A stretch of 64,000 nt of DNA from Blastobasis lacticolella (GCA_905147135.1 LR990051.1:1493001-1557000), one strand, 5' to 3'; shown: positions 30,408 through 43,234, counted from the stretch's first letter. Made by a program: numbers and translations. Notes: generated by a model from the sequence alone, not told the origin.

Positions 30408-32399
30408 AAGAGCCCATGAGGGCCAGACCTTCCTATTATCCGTAAGTATGAAAGTTTTTCCATGTGTGTCCCCAACACAGGTAAGAATGATCCCCACCCA
30501 TGAAACCTGGATCGTGGTTCCTTTGGCAGGTAACAGGTAACAAAGGTGTATAAAATCTTATCTCCAATTTCTTAAGTTAGCAAGCTCAATTTTTTTGTAT
30601 TTTATTCGTAACAGCATTAATACTCACGATGCTCATTGCCAGACACATAGTATGGTTACAACCCTCCGCCGGACACCCCTAAACTATAATTCTCTGTAAT
30701 TATACTTACCTTATATTAGGAAAGCTGAATTTTATAAATGTTATTCAGAGAATTATTAAACTAAATTATCTTAGTAGCCAGACAGTTTTTCGGGTTCTAT
30801 AATCCTGCCAGACGCATAAAAAGTGTCTCATATGCAACAACTGGTGCGAGTGAGACAGAGCGCTCAGTTCATTGCAATGTTATGCTAAACAAATATGTAC
30901 TATCGTTTATTCCAAATTGTTTAGTGATTTTTTTTTATAATTCATCAAAAAATTTAATAAAATAAAATTATTACAGTCAGAATAATAAATTTTTTAATCT
31001 ATAATCAGTAAAAATTTTCTAATATTCACATTTAATCAGTAAATTTTTTCTAATATTCACATTTTTAAACTCGTGATATCTCTCGAATGGAATGTCTGAA
31101 TTGCATAATTCAAAAAGTTATATAAAGGTATTCAAGCAGTCGTGAATATGAAGTAATTGATTTTGATAAGGATTAATAGTAAAGTACCAATAAATAGCGT
31201 TTTTTAGCGGCGGCATTTCAATTAAATTTTGAAAATAAAAGAACACATGCATACATGTAACATAACTATAATAGTTAGACATATACTGTCGTGACACTTT
31301 TTATAGATAATGATGTGTTCTGCAAAGTCGTAGTACATTATTTTGTTCTATCATCAATAGTTTTCGCAGCACACGCGATGTAAGGAATTTTTTGGGTATT
31401 TTTTTACACCTTGGGTTACATTATTGGAGTTTTATTAATTAACCGTAATTTTTTAGAAAATTACGCTCCCGCTCCGGCCATGTACCAATGACTGTTTTTT
31501 GAGTTATGTACATTAGTTGAATACTAACCGATGCTCTTACGGTGAGGGAAAACATCGTGATGAAACCTGCACATTCAGGCGACTGGATGTGTAACCATGA
31601 TCCAATCTGGTCAGTTTCCCTTGTTAGCAGGGTCATGGAGGTCAGACGGCAGTCGCTCCACTGTAATTACCTGACCTGCCAAATCCTGGATCATGGTCAA
31701 GGCGGACCCCGGGCCCTCGTGCGCGAGAGCACAACCGGGACATTAACGCCAAGATGGTCACCCGGGATAGTGTAGCTTCCCAACGGTGAAAGAATTTTTG
31801 AAATAGGACCAGTAGTTTCGAAGCCTATTCAATAAAAACAAACAAACAAAAAATCAAACATTTCCTTTTTATAATATTAGTATAGACGAAAGCTGATGCG
31901 CAGTAAAAGATCGCACCGAACCGAGCGCTCTGTCTCACTCGCACCAGTTGTTGTATATGAGCCCCACTCTCGCAACTATTACACTTTTAATGCGTCTGGC
32001 AGGATTATAGAACCCAAAAAACTGTCTGGCTACTGAGAAAACTCAGTTTAATAATTCTCTGAATAACATTTATAAAATTCAGCTTTCCTAATATAAGGTA
32101 AGTATAATTACAGAGAATTATAGTTTAGGGGTGTCCGGCGGAGGGTTGTAACCATACTATGTGTCTGGCAATGAGCATCGTGAGTATTAATGCTGTTACG
32201 AATAAAATACAAAAAAATTGAGCTTGCTAACTTAAGAAATTGGAGATAAGATTTTATACACCTTTGTTACCTGTTACCTGCCAAAGGAACCACGATCCAG
32301 GTTTCATGGGTGGGGATCATTCTTACCTGTGTTGGGGACACACATGGAAAAACTTTCATACTTACGGACAATAGGAAGGTCTGGCCCTCATGGGCTCTT
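30408..32399. mobile_element. 1,992-bp element with ~470-bp inverted terminal repeats
   Basis: The left arm 30408-30873 is inverse to the right arm 31918-32399 over its whole length with few differences. The right arm has about 16 extra bases near 31977. The ends read AAGAGCCCATGAGGGCC / GGCCCTCATGGGCTCTT. The 1,044-bp interior is AT-rich, has no transposase frame, and contains a SINE A fragment. No target duplication is evident. It is probably a non-autonomous fold-back type DNA transposon. An inverted duplication of host sequence is the alternative. Confidence 0.8.
31464..31757 (+). repeat. SINE A fragment inside the long-inverted-repeat element
   Basis: Starts in the 3' part of the tRNA-like head (CCCGCTCCGGCCATG) and runs to GCCAAGATGG. 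It is very similar to 26448-26807, so it inserted recently. Confidence 0.8.
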
Positions 32400-33419
32400 G
32401 CTCTATTAGGTACCTACATATTTATTGCCATTTTAATACGAAAACATAATTTTTTTTATGTACACTCATAGCGTAAGTAAGTTGCTAATATCTTCGTATA
32501 ACTTCTAAGATTGTTTTCAAGTATATCTATGACAAACCCGCTTCCTTCACACCAGTAGGATAAAGTCGCCTGCCTGTACGTTTAGTCTCTAGCCAGGACA
32601 GGAAAAATACCTATTTATTTTTTGTTTAGGTAGGTACCCTTATTTCAACACAATGTACAGATTAATATTTTTTGTCCAAGAACAGATTGGAAGCGTCCAT
32701 ACAGCCACTACCGTCATTGTGAGACCAAGGGCAGCGTGTTTGATCTACTAATACATATTTAATATTGCTAATGCTGCGGGCATGACGTCAGTTAGCCATT
32801 GTATCTCTTGGAAGATAATTTATGGAAATAGGAATGTAATATCTATTACACAACCAATGTCCATAATGTACCTCATTAATCATTATGATTATTAATCATT
32901 ATGCAACACTTTTATTTTTTAAATTTTTGTCGGGCGCCAAAATGTAGGCTGAATACCTAAATGTCTTTGACAAATTCAAAATTCAAATTTTCCTGTTTAT
33001 ATTTGTGTGTTATTTTTTTCCCGCTAAACAGAATATTTTTGCTAATTGTTGTAATTTATATTTGTGAATGTTTTTTCTTGTTTGTAGCAAATAAATAGAT
33101 AAATGTGAAAGTAGTGAAATGAATTTCCCGTCGCTTGATATCCTCGACGCGTAGATACAACAGAACTGAGTCGCAGCTTACTTCCAGCAGAGTTGAGAAA
33201 ATTATAGGTACGATATTATAACATAAAAATATGAGTGTAGATAAAGTAGTGTATGCAACTGCATATAATTAGGTATTAAAACACTCGTGTCACACTATTA
33301 TCATACGAGGCGTACTCATGTTTTAATACCCCCATTTTATATGTCAGTTGCATAAACTACTATTATCTCTACCAACTGCATTACCCATTAAGCGATTAAG
33401 CTCGTTTATAATCTCGTCG
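32400..33419. other. No gene
   Basis: AT-rich and single copy. An ATTAATCATTATG-type palindromic patch occurs near 32875-32900. Confidence 0.45.
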
Positions 33420-33640
33420 TTTATCGTCTCAACCTGACCGATAGAAAATGTCGGCTAACCCCCGACCAATTATACATTTATTCAAATATTTTCTAACTTC
33501 TAAACAAAATTTAATGAAACAAAGCTCACAACTATTTCGCATACTGGCTTTCGCATTATATAGAGAAAATCGGTTCATCTGCCCGGATGCTCTTTTTTCG
33601 TTAGGGGTTTCAAAAGGCAACAACATAAAATGATTGACGC
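33420..33640 (+). repeat. Family H copy
   Basis: CTGACCGATAGAAAATGTCGG, then AATATTTTCTAACTTCTAAA and GAAAATCGGTTCATCTG follow the family H order. Open frames on both strands here are by-products of the repeat. Confidence 0.5.
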
Positions 33641-35110
33641 AGCATAATTTATTCACACACACACCAGTAGAAACTAGAAAGCAAGAACTAGAAGCAAGCG
33701 GGCTTTAACCTGCGTTAGTAGTCGAGAGGAAGTTCTATTTACTTTGGTGTTCAGGTGTACTTTTCGTCCCATCCGACCCTACTAATATTACAAACACGAA
33801 AATTTGTAAGGACGATGTTCGTTACTCTTCCACGCAACAACTCCTAAACGGATTTGAATTATATTTCATTACAGGGATCAGTATCACGGGACAAACTGTC
33901 ACCTGTCAGCGTCAGCTTACACACCGCTTCGTAGCGTGTTAATGACTAATAAATTCCCACATGCGCCGAACGGGCCCCGCCTGTTTATTTAATAACCGCA
34001 GCTTTCCCCGCGCATGCAAGCGAGAAAACACAGTTAATTTTCTTCCCTATTCCCTTTATTTCTTCTCGTTACATAATTTATGAGTGGGGTGACCATTATT
34101 CGGGAAGCCGCGGAGACTCGGAATAAAAATACGATAAGCGATAACGTTTTATTTTTATTAGGTTGTAAACGGTCAATGGCGCGGTTAATTAGCTTATTTC
34201 AACAGTGGTGGCTGCGGCGGAAGTTTGTTGTTTTACGGGCGACGGTATGGAGGTAGTGTAGCTTTAGGTAGTTTTTGAAGAAGTAATGGTGTGACGAAGG
34301 CATGTTGAATAGAAAGGGATTATGATAATTGTTTAGAGGACTTTTTTAAGAAAAATTATTTGTTTTTTTATCTATTAAAAGATACGACTAGACTTCAACG
34401 TGTTAAGGATTTTATGAGGCATGCGCCTATGGCGCGCTAACTATTAGTTGGCACGTGACGTTCTGACACGACAGTTCTGAATTTCTTTGTGTTTGAGCGT
34501 TGATTATTTGCTGTTTGATGTAAAATAGATTTGAATCAAATTTAATTTTACCAAATCTTTCTATTCTATTTTAAGAATGTATAGGAAGAAAGCAGATTGG
34601 TCAACTACCTACCTTCTATTCTAATCAACAGAGCTTGCGCGCGTTCTTATCCATCGGCCCCAACTATCTAAATCGAACGAGTCAAGTGAGATGGCGATGT
34701 ATCGAGCCTTAATAATAGCTACTCGAATTATTTAAGCGGCCCTGCCCAATGGACATGAACTATTGCACGCACAGTATCTACATCTTTTTATTTTCGCGTC
34801 AATATCCACATTCATAACTATTTTCATAAACGCACGTCAAGAAGCCGCCTTAAAACCAGAGACAAAAATATGAAACTTCTCTGCACCAAATTACGAACTT
34901 CTACCTACCCCATCCCACTTAATTGAAAAACCATGGCGACCGCCTTTTTAGGCGCGCCGCATCCTACGCGGGTGACATATTAGGCCGTCTGACAGTCCGT
35001 CCTTTGTCGCCCTTGTAATGTATGAGAGAGAGCCCACGCTTGTAATTTGGCAAGCTCTATACATACGATATACGACTACCATAGTCTCCGGTTATTAGTG
35101 ACCACTTAGA
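33641..35110. other. No gene; repeat K fragment and CpG-rich island
   Basis: 33775-33870 resembles family K (ACTAATATTACAAACACG, CTCCTAAACGGATTTGAA). 33950-34160 is GC-rich and repeat-free. 34420-35100 is single copy. Confidence 0.4.
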
Positions 35111-35112
35111 TA

Positions 35113-35385
35113 TCAAAGGATCGGATATCGGATAGGATTGCCAAGCTTAAGTGGCAGTGTTCTGCACACAACTCTCAGAACAGATTTTCTCGAATGGCGA
35201 CCGCGTACCGGAAGGGGCAGCATCGGTAGGCCTCCTAAAAAGTGGAACGACGACCTGGTAAAGATCGCAAGTACCAGCTGGATGCGGAAGGCAAGATCCC
35301 AAGAGGCCTTTTTGGAGATCTCTGGAGAAGGCCTATGCCCAGTAGTGGGCGTTTTCTGGCTGATATGATGAGCTGATGATGTTGA
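35113..35385 (+). pseudogene. RTE-like LINE C-terminal fragment
   Basis: The plus frame gives FLEWRPRTGRGSIGRPPKKW, then DDLVKIASTSWMRKA. The preceding RIAKLKWQ lies in a shifted frame. It ends with CAGTAGTGGGCGTTTTCTGG and a GATGATG tail. The motif GRPxxxWxDDLVKIA with a Trp-Met is the standard end of lepidopteran RTE-type ORFs. Confidence 0.7.
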
Positions 35386-36317
35386 CTTGTGAGACTAACT
35401 TTCGGTTGTCAACACTTGTTTATACTGTTTGAAACAGTACTGAATACCTACGATCAGTGACTCTAGGATTGGCGAGGATGTCTGATATTGATATAGTTAC
35501 TAAATGTTGGACAAACTTGTTGAAGTGCTTCCATACTAACTGAAATATTTGACTTAGTTAGTACTATTTTATTACCCTACGCCTATTCGTATCCAGCGGC
35601 TGTCTGAAATTATTTAAGTCGATTAAATTGGTAACCTTAAAATTGAAACCTAAAAATGTTATGGTAAAAATTGGCAAGTAGTTTGTCTGTCAATCATCAT
35701 CGCCTCCTCAAAATAAATTTTGAAATTGACATTTTTAAATACAGATTTAGTGAATGCAACATTCTTGCATGAAAAATAACTCACAGCGACGCGGCGTGGA
35801 TCAGCATTTCGTATTGTGAATTAGATATATGTCTATTCATTTTTATCAATCTCTTAAGCTAACAATATTATATACTTTCAACTCAGTTCAAATTTCGTTC
35901 AAGTATTAAAAGGTTGAACATGAAAGAAGCGAGAGATCTGTCAGGACCGTAGCAAGTAGAACGATGTGGCCTCTGCCTACCCCTACGGGAAAATGGCGTA
36001 TGTATTTTCAATACAACGAAATCATTAATATTATTACTATTATTATTTACCACGAGATTATGACAAAACTGTGTAATGTGGAGAACGCTCAAATTCAGCA
36101 CTGGACTGTTATTGGCTATTGAAGTATTAAATGTTGATTGCTGTACCAACTGTACTGTGCTCGACAACCCGTAATTAATTTTCAAGCTCGGCAACTCGGG
36201 TATGATACCCCTGGTATTGCAAACGTCAATATTAAATAATCGGTACTGCTTACCACCACGATAGTGATATAAAAAAAATCACTCATAAAAAGTTATAATC
36301 ATGGCGTAGGCCTAAAC
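35386..36317. other. Repeat J fragment, degenerate SINE B, no gene
   Basis: 35925-36010 has GATCTGTCAGGACCGTAGCA (family J, also near 15475, 17610 and, inverted, 55150). 36045-36125 resembles a SINE B end (AATGTGGAGAACGCTC, GCACTGGACTGTTATTGG). The rest is unassigned. Confidence 0.4.
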
Positions 36318-36585
36318 ATGATCCATCCAGGATTTGGCAGATCAGGTAATTACAGTAAAGCGGCTGCAATCTGACTTCCATGACCCTACCAGGGGAATCT
36401 GACCAGATTGGATCATGGTAACACATTTAATCGCCTGAATGTGCAGGTTTCATCACGATGTTTTCCCTCAAAGTTAGAGCATCGGTTAGTATTCAACTAA
36501 CGTTCGTTACTTAGAAATGGGTCATTGGTACATGGCCGCAGCGGGATTCAAACCGGTATCTCTCGCTTACAAGTCGGATACACTC
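36318..36585 (-). repeat. SINE A, 3'-truncated
   Basis: Minus-strand SINE A from near the tail (ATCCAGGATTTGGCAGATCA) to a decayed head (GGGATTCAAACCGGTATCTC). Confidence 0.75.
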
Positions 36586-37244
36586 AAAACAAAAAATCTT
36601 ACATTACATGGCCAAACCCCTCCTGTCCGTCCACCGCGCCACAATAGGGTAAGGTTGCCACTACGATACGAGCGAACAATAGTTCACCATCCGCCGACTC
36701 ACTGCCATTAATCGTAGCACGGTGCCAGCAATGTGTCGAACTTGGGGCATTGATAAAGGTTACCTCTTCTTCCGTAAGACTTGCTAGCGCAAACAATCCA
36801 TCCATTATTGGCCTGCGATCCAGCTTAAATGTACACTTAGTTTCGGATACGCGCCACAAACAGCTGTTTCATCTAAACGGGTCCCCAAAGTGCTTGGGTT
36901 GAATAGATTTGGGTTTCTAACGGTACTGCTAATTGGACATCTGTATACGTTCAATTGATTTGAGATATGTTTATAATACCGATATCCACTAGCGCACCTA
37001 TGTCAGCACTAGACTCGGGGCTATTTAAGACTATGGTGTTCCTGTCATTATTTATGCTGTGAGTTGTTCTTGTTACTTGTCTGTCAAATAAGTTCCTACC
37101 TGACTGCGCCAAAAACCTGTATGCGTAGCGCAATGTAAATTTTTGGCATCACTGTCACTTAAGCTGCATAATATCACAGTATAAAAAATTCTCAATTGAA
37201 ATAGATTATTTTAATTAAAAAAAATTATCACGCATTCTCTACGA
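36586..37244. other. No gene
   Basis: Single copy. The overlapping frames on both strands at 36599-36859 have no domain. Confidence 0.4.
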
Positions 37245-37760
37245 TAAATTAGAGTACTTGTCAAGACTAATCAAACGAGCCGAAACTCGATGGGTTTTTC
37301 ATGCGTAATTTAGGCGTTCCTATGGCCACCTTCCATCTTCATTATCAGATCAGCTCGATGGTATCATAACATTGCATTGTCACCTGACTTACCTTGTTAC
37401 GTAGCCGCGCTCTAAGTGAGATGACTATGCAGCCCCAATTCCTCATAGCAGCGCGCAAAGCCGAATCAGCGAACTCTATGGAAACTTGGTCATGGCGCGA
37501 TGTGTAGTTTTAATAGAGAATTAGTAGAAATTATTGTTAATCTGATCGCAATCGCTACGTTTGGTTAGGTTTAATTTAAATGTAATTAAATTAATTTAAT
37601 ATATTTTATGTCATCTCCGGCGGTCCTACGCTTGCTTACAACATTTAATTTCCCTCGAATACCGCGAATTGGGCCAAATTTAATTTTAATATTTTATTAC
37701 GGACAGACAAGGGAAGGACAAGGACCGGCGAAGTCAAATAAAAGCTTGTAAGAACGCCCT
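37245..37760 (-). repeat. Family I copy
   Basis: Inverted. At its left it preserves the sequence equivalent to GAGAATGCGTGATAA, the continuation missing at 7705. It contains GAATTGGGCCAAATTTAA and AATAAAAGCTTGTAAGA. Confidence 0.6.
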
Positions 37761-37969
37761 ATATTGTTCAATGTTCAAGTTAACACAAATTTAGCCAAGC
37801 GCGAATTGGTATACAGAATTACTCGTTTACTTGTGCGAAGCTGGGAGTAAGTAGTTTATATTATTTTATTCATTCAAAGCTAAGTAGCATGTCAATTAAA
37901 CTGATTTTTAAATGAAGACAGCTATTGGAGCTACTATGCCACAGATACGCGCATTGTTAGACCCTCTCT

Positions 37970-38145
37970 TTTTTATGTTATCCGGCAGACAAACAGGCAT
38001 GCGGGCCACCTGATGGAAAGTGGTCACCGTCGCGTATGGACATCAGCAACACCAGGGGACCTCAAATATACCCCTTGAACGATCCCATGGCATAGTCCAA
38101 AGGAAACACTGTGGCTGGGAGCTCTTTGCAACGGAAGGTCAATAC
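37970..38145 (-). repeat. Repeat D copy
   Basis: Reverse-oriented D core (CAGACAAACAGGCATGCGGG, CCACCTGATGGAAAGTGG) followed by the CATCAGCAACACCA block. Confidence 0.65.
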
Positions 38146-38149
38146 CAAC

Positions 38150-38425
38150 CATATAACCGACCGAAAAAGTCTGATATGCGCCGAAAAATAAATTCTAAAC
38201 TACTAAAGCGATTCTAATGAAATATAGCTAAGAACCATTTAAATTAAACTGACTTTCAAATAGAGCAAAACCGCATCCGAATCGGTCCATCCGTTCGGAG
38301 GTTACGTGGCCACAGACAGGCATACGGTTACAGAGCGACAGATACACAGATGCACAGATACACAGGTCATACTTATAACACCCCTTTTTTTCGTCGTAGG
38401 CTTAGGAGGAGTGTCCCTCGAACAC
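38150..38425 (+). repeat. Family H, long copy
   Basis: A good representative: AACCGACCGAAAAAGTC at the start, AATCGGTCCATCCGTTCGG in the middle, ACACCCCTTTTTTTCGTCG at the end. Confidence 0.65.
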
Positions 38426-39119
38426 GCTCCATACAAAGGTAGTTTGATAATATTTTATACCCAACAAATATAATGAAATTTTGTAGATGCGATCCAGTAA
38501 CCAATATCTATACTTGTGCTTTGTTAGATTTTCTTTAAAATATTCCGTTTAAAAGTAACACGGGATCTACCATACAAACTTTAATCCTGTCCAACATTGA
38601 AACGATATATTTTACCGAGAATCTGTCAAACCACAAATATTAGTTTCTAGGTCACATCTACAAAATTTAATTAGCTTTGATAACATAACAACGAAAATGT
38701 GATCATACTACGTTTAAATGGAGCAACACTAGCCCAAATAAATACGAAAGCAAAGCCCCGAAGTAGAAAGCAAAAATCCCGTTACCGCACAGCGTCTATC
38801 GCAATAAAACACAATATAACACTTGACAAGGACACAAAACGGTTTTCTTTCCAACGTTGCGCGGAAAACGATAAATATTAAAGCTTAAAGCCTACCGCCG
38901 GTTTATCTCACGTGAGGCGGCAACCGTGAAAACCGGATAAACGGTAATCCGGAAAAACCGGCCCAACTTGGCGCGACACTGCCGCGCGTAGGTGATTGTA
39001 ATTTTTACTTCTTATAATCGACTAAAAATAAATAAATGTTGCTTATTTTATTGTTAAATAAAATGAAGAACAGACTTCAAAAGGTTGAGAATATGCTTCT
39101 GTACCTACGTAGCATAAAA
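38426..39119. other. No gene
   Basis: Single copy. The frame at 38699-38881 has no domain. Confidence 0.45.
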
Positions 39120-39250
39120 ACAAAGTCGCTGCCAGCCGTCCGTCCCTCTGTATGTGCGCTTGGATCTTTCAGACTACGCAACGGAATGTAATGCGGTTTT
39201 CAACAGTAGATAGAGTTATACAAGAGGAAAGTTTGACAGATGTGAACGAA
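39120..39250 (+). repeat. Family G copy
   Basis: GGATCTTTCAGACTACGCAA and GCGGTTTTCAACAGTAGA match 2195-2310. Confidence 0.5.
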
Positions 39251-39558
39251 ATCGCGGCGGGCCAACTAGTTTTATATAAGGTACCATCTACTTTTGGAGC
39301 CGATGTTCTCACCCCTCTGCCCCACTTCATATACTTTATCAGACTACCAGCCTAATAAAGTAAATTAAATATAGGGATAACTAAGGGATGAGGGTGTCAT
39401 TAGAATAGAGTTAGAGCACCGACACCAGAAGCAAATGATTGATAATGTGTTTTACATAAAACTAGTAGCAGAGGTAACATGGCGCGATTTCATTATCGTG
39501 GCGTCCTACTTTACCTCTTTTTTTTACTAATTGACTAGCCAGGCATTTGACCGTTACC

Positions 39559-40375
39559 TCACCTGGTGGTAAGTGACGATGCGGCCGATGATGGAGCATG
39601 CCTGTCTAGGAACAGCCTATTCACTCTAGCCTTGAAGGCATCCAGATTATATTGATCAGGGAACACACTCGCAGGCAACGCATTCCACTCCTTCTCCTTA
39701 CGCATAATAAAAGTCGAGCCAAAGCGGCTCGTGCGGATAGCTGGAAGATCCACGACATAAGGATAAAGCTGTCGCCCGGATCGCGTCTCCCGATGGCGGA
39801 AAGGGGCCGGCGGAATGAGGTCGTGCAACTGCTTCGCACGCTCTCCGAAGTGCAACCTGTAGAAGACCGACAAACGCGCAACCCTACGCCGATGCTCGAG
39901 GCTCTGCAGCTTAGCTTTAATCAACTGCGAATCACAAATTAATTTCTTTGCACGTTTTTCCACCGAATCCAAAGCAGCCAGTTGGTATTTAGCTGATCCA
40001 TCCTAGAGGTGGCAGCAGTACTCCATGCAAGATCGGACTTGTGCTTGATATAACTGAAGCAACTGTCTTGAAGTGAAGAACCGTTTGACCTTGGAGAGGA
40101 TTCCAAGTTTTTTAGCTGCAGTCTTGGCTTTTGATTCGATGTACTGTTCAAAGTTGAGATTGGTTGATAGCTCAACACCCAGGAGCTGTAGGTTGTCGGT
40201 AATTTCCACAGATACGCTCCGGAAAGTCGGAGCTAGATGGAATGGACTCCGTTTAGCGGAAAACAAACATGCCTGTATTTTGGTGGCGTTGAACGACACT
40301 AGATTGGCTTCGCCCCAATCGGACACTGCCTTGAGAGCCTTGTTCAAGCGACCAACCATGGCCTCTCGACGCTGC
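39559..40375 (-). pseudogene. LINE RT thumb and C-terminal region
   Basis: Begins with LKAVSDWGEANLVSFNATKI, part of the region following the catalytic YADD/FADD motif, which itself is missing. It continues LLGVELSTNLNFEQYIESKA and LYQAQVRSCMEYCCHL. After a stop it runs from 39972 as MDSVEKRAKKLICDS to LPASVFPDQYNLDAFKARVN. This is the standard CR1 C-terminus. Without the palm it cannot encode a working polymerase. Confidence 0.8.
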
Positions 40376-41034
40376 ACGCTCCATAATCTTACAGAGTATG
40401 AAGTTGACCGAAATAGGGCGGTAGTTGGCAGGGTCTGCGCGGCTGCTCTTCTTGGGCACGGGCTGCACATTGGCAAGCTTCCATGTCTTAGGTACAATTC
40501 CAGTCTCTAGTGAGAGGCGATACAGGTGCGTGAGAATAGGAGACAACTCAGGGGCACAACTACGCAAGACTATTGCTGGTAGACCATCAGGTCCACTAGC
40601 CTTTTTCACGTCCAGACCCCGCAGGATTTTAAAAATCTCTTAATGATGTATACACACCTCTGCCATAGTGCAGTCAGCGCGGGGTGAGATAGGTGGAGTT
40701 TTTCCTGCAGTATCCAAACGTGAATTCGCTGCGAAATGAGAAGTTAGTAAATTTGCTTTCTCCTTCGCAGTATGCGCCAGTGTCCCGTCCGGTTTCAGCA
40801 ATGGTGGTAACGAATATTGACTAAAATTTGATTCGACCGCTTTTGTCAAATACCAAAACGCCTTACTTCCAGGAGGGTAAGAGGCCAGTTTGGTGCCAAT
40901 CCGACTTATGTGGTCGCATCGATCCCTACGTAGGGTCCTTTTGCAAGACTTGGCGGCGAGGTTAAAGGCTTTCTTCAGTTTGCGAGTATACAGAGACATA
41001 TGCGCTCGAGCTTCAGCCTAGGCAGAGTATGCCG
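40376..41034 (-). pseudogene. LINE linker and RT fingers
   Basis: The linker contains PGSKAFWYLTKAVE and ends in a frame break near 40640. The next frame begins KKASGPDGLPAIVLR, then PKTWKLANVQPVPKKSS and NYRPIS followed by CKIMER, which are RT motifs 0 to 2. Upstream, 41034-41160, an in-frame piece with GMEYFIPFSDVAMNGKSRPW links to the endonuclease. The frame leaves RT similarity right after CKIMER. Confidence 0.8.
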
Positions 41035-41456
41035 CAAGTCAGCACTAAATCATGGACGAGACTTGCCGTTCATCGCTACGTCAGAAAACGGAATAAAGTA
41101 TTCCATTCCCTGCCGTATAACCGCGGTAACGGCTTCAGCACAACTCGACGGATCGTCCAAGAGAAGCATGCCTCCCGCCAAAGATAGGATGGAAAAAAGT
41201 TACGCATCTCATCCCAATCTGCTGACTTGTATCGCCACACCCGTCGGGGGTAGCATGAGCTTTATTCGGGTGGGGAATAGACGGATACAGACTTCACCAG
41301 ACAGTGGCCGGATGTACCCAGCGGTGCTGAAACCGATACTGAGTGCCTGTCCAGACCAGACGTCAGCAGAAGGTTTAAGCAATTGGCGGAATGGGTGTCG
41401 ACATCCGGTACCCTCGTAGCGCAGTTAGCTAGGTGAGATCTAGCGACAGAGCTAGT

Positions 41457-42183
41457 TTACGCGCGTCTCTCCCAGCATGATTGGTCACCTGGTATGGGAA
41501 AAGCCACTCTTGGTGGTGGGCATTGAAATCCCCCAGGATGACCAGCTGCGCCGCCGCGCCGTAGGGTAACGTTCCCTCGCTTCATCCGCCGCTTCAATGA
41601 GATGGTCACATAAACGAGTCGTCTCCTGGTCCCCGCTGTGGGATCGATAAACGCAGGCAAACAGGATTTGCACTAGACCGGTATCCACTAGAAGCCACAA
41701 AATGGACAAACCAGACCCTTCAAAGCATCTGAGACGCCGAATGCAGATGTCGTCGCGAGCGTACACACAGACTCCGGCACGAGGAACGAACCTGTGCTCG
41801 AGAGTATACCTTGGGTAGCTAAGGTACGCCGCGTCAACCGGACTTCTGATCTGTGTCTCAGTGAGGAACAGCAGCTGCGGCTTTTCAGTCTCGAGGTGGT
41901 GGTGGACTGCATTAAGATTTGAGTGCAGGCCTCGGATGTTAGTGAGTTGCACTTTGAGTGAGAGGGAATGCAGCCGCTGTTTAACGTTTATCCTTTTTAT
42001 GTGCTTCATGATAGTTCTTTTTTTCTTTTTTGAGTGATAGGTTGTTACAGGAGGACGGAAGTTGGACGAAGTGGCACTCCGCCGATCAGCTACGATGATC
42101 ACCATTGCCGCACGGGAAGGTGGCTGACGCGGATACCGCGGGGACGCCCGAACCCCCCCAGATTGGCTACCTGGCCTTTCCAT
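41457..42183 (-). pseudogene. LINE APE-type endonuclease domain, frameshifted
   Basis: The enzyme nicks target DNA to prime reverse transcription. Visible motifs in order are SLKVQLTNIRGLHSNLNAVH (start, NIRG/NxxG), LLFLTETQIRSP (the ET metal-ligand motif), GVCVYARDDI, and CVYRSHS. The GDFNAHHQEW motif lies near 41515-41550 but in a different frame from the preceding part, so a frameshift separates the halves. The size fits the usual 220-230-residue domain. Confidence 0.8.
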
Positions 42184-42659
42184 CCGGTCGCCAACCGGCA
42201 GAGTAAAGCAATCTGAATTTTTCGTGAGATGGCGGGGCAGCCTTTTACAGGTGGCTAACCAGCTACTTGGGCCCCCAACTATCTACGGTCGGCCAGCGGC
42301 GGCACCGTGCTTCGGATCCCGCTGCCCTACGAAGCCAGGCACCCGGTACGGGAGTGATGATCAGTAGAAAACACGGTTACGCAGAGCGACCACAACTGTC
42401 CAGACCCATTCTCCTATGGGGCTACCCCAGGCATCGCACCGAAACACGGCCAGGCCGCTTGACGATGCCTTCGCCTGGAGGGTGGTGACCAGCCACGGCC
42501 GAAGCCTACCACCGGAGAGAGTGCTGTCCATTTTGCACTACCCGGGGATCTTGTATAGGGTATCTAGAGTCGTGAAGCCCAAAAAAAAAGGCTTCGCCTA
42601 CGGACGCGGACAGCATTGATTCTCTACCTAAACTTTTTTCTAGCTTATAAACCTACCTC

Positions 42660-42740
42660 TTGAATTCCTCTATATATTGTTGAAAACCACATTAAAATTC
42701 ATTGCATAGTTTAAAAGATCTAAGAGTAGTAAGTACTGTC
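42660..42740 (-). repeat. Family G fragment
   Basis: TTGAAAACCACATTAAAATT and CATAGTTTAAAAGATCT are the inverse of the family G core. Confidence 0.45.
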
Positions 42741-43234
42741 ACATAAAAAATATAAAAATAATTAAATGTTATAATATGGACACATTCACCAATAAACCAA
42801 AATCTTGGTAAATCTGCGTACTGGGATAATTAATTAAATAAAAAGGCACTATCCATCAAAATGAACAAATTAGTGTTGACATTGTAAACTTAAAAAAAGG
42901 TATCAGGGTTTTGCCCTAGATGTGCAAACGGCCGCGGTCTGCAAACAGTACTAAAAAATTCCTAAGCCGCAAGACTGCGGCACTGTAGCAATATTTTGCT
43001 ACAATTAATAGATACATACGAGTACATAGATACCTAAGGAAAGACTGCAGAAAGCGACTTTGTTTTTTACAATAATAGTAAATAAATACACATTTATTTC
43101 GGAAAGAATCCATATCAGTTAGGTACAAAAATAATTGATCTATAATTAGTAAGTACATTTATTTATTGATATCCCGACTCTGCCACGCCCGACGCATCTA
43201 CCCTACTGCAGTATGCAGTCGCAAGCAGCGCCGC
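42741..43234. other. No gene
   Basis: AT-rich and single copy. Confidence 0.45.

Larger units (their letters stand above)
39517..42620 (-). mobile_element. CR1-type non-LTR retrotransposon, defective
   Basis: A minus-strand element of about 3.1 kb. It has a short 5' region (42210-42620), an APE-type endonuclease, a linker, RT fingers, thumb and C-terminus, and a 3' UTR ending in an 8-base A run on the minus strand. Several frameshifts and stops break the frame, and the RT palm is deleted at about 40375. No clear target duplication was found. Fragments of the same 3' end occur at 8812, 20262, 20468, 50811, 58985 and 61727. Confidence 0.85.

Noticed and set aside
33429..33662. Mirrored frames on both strands
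   Set aside because: They lie in a family H repeat. Neither frame is kept in other copies.
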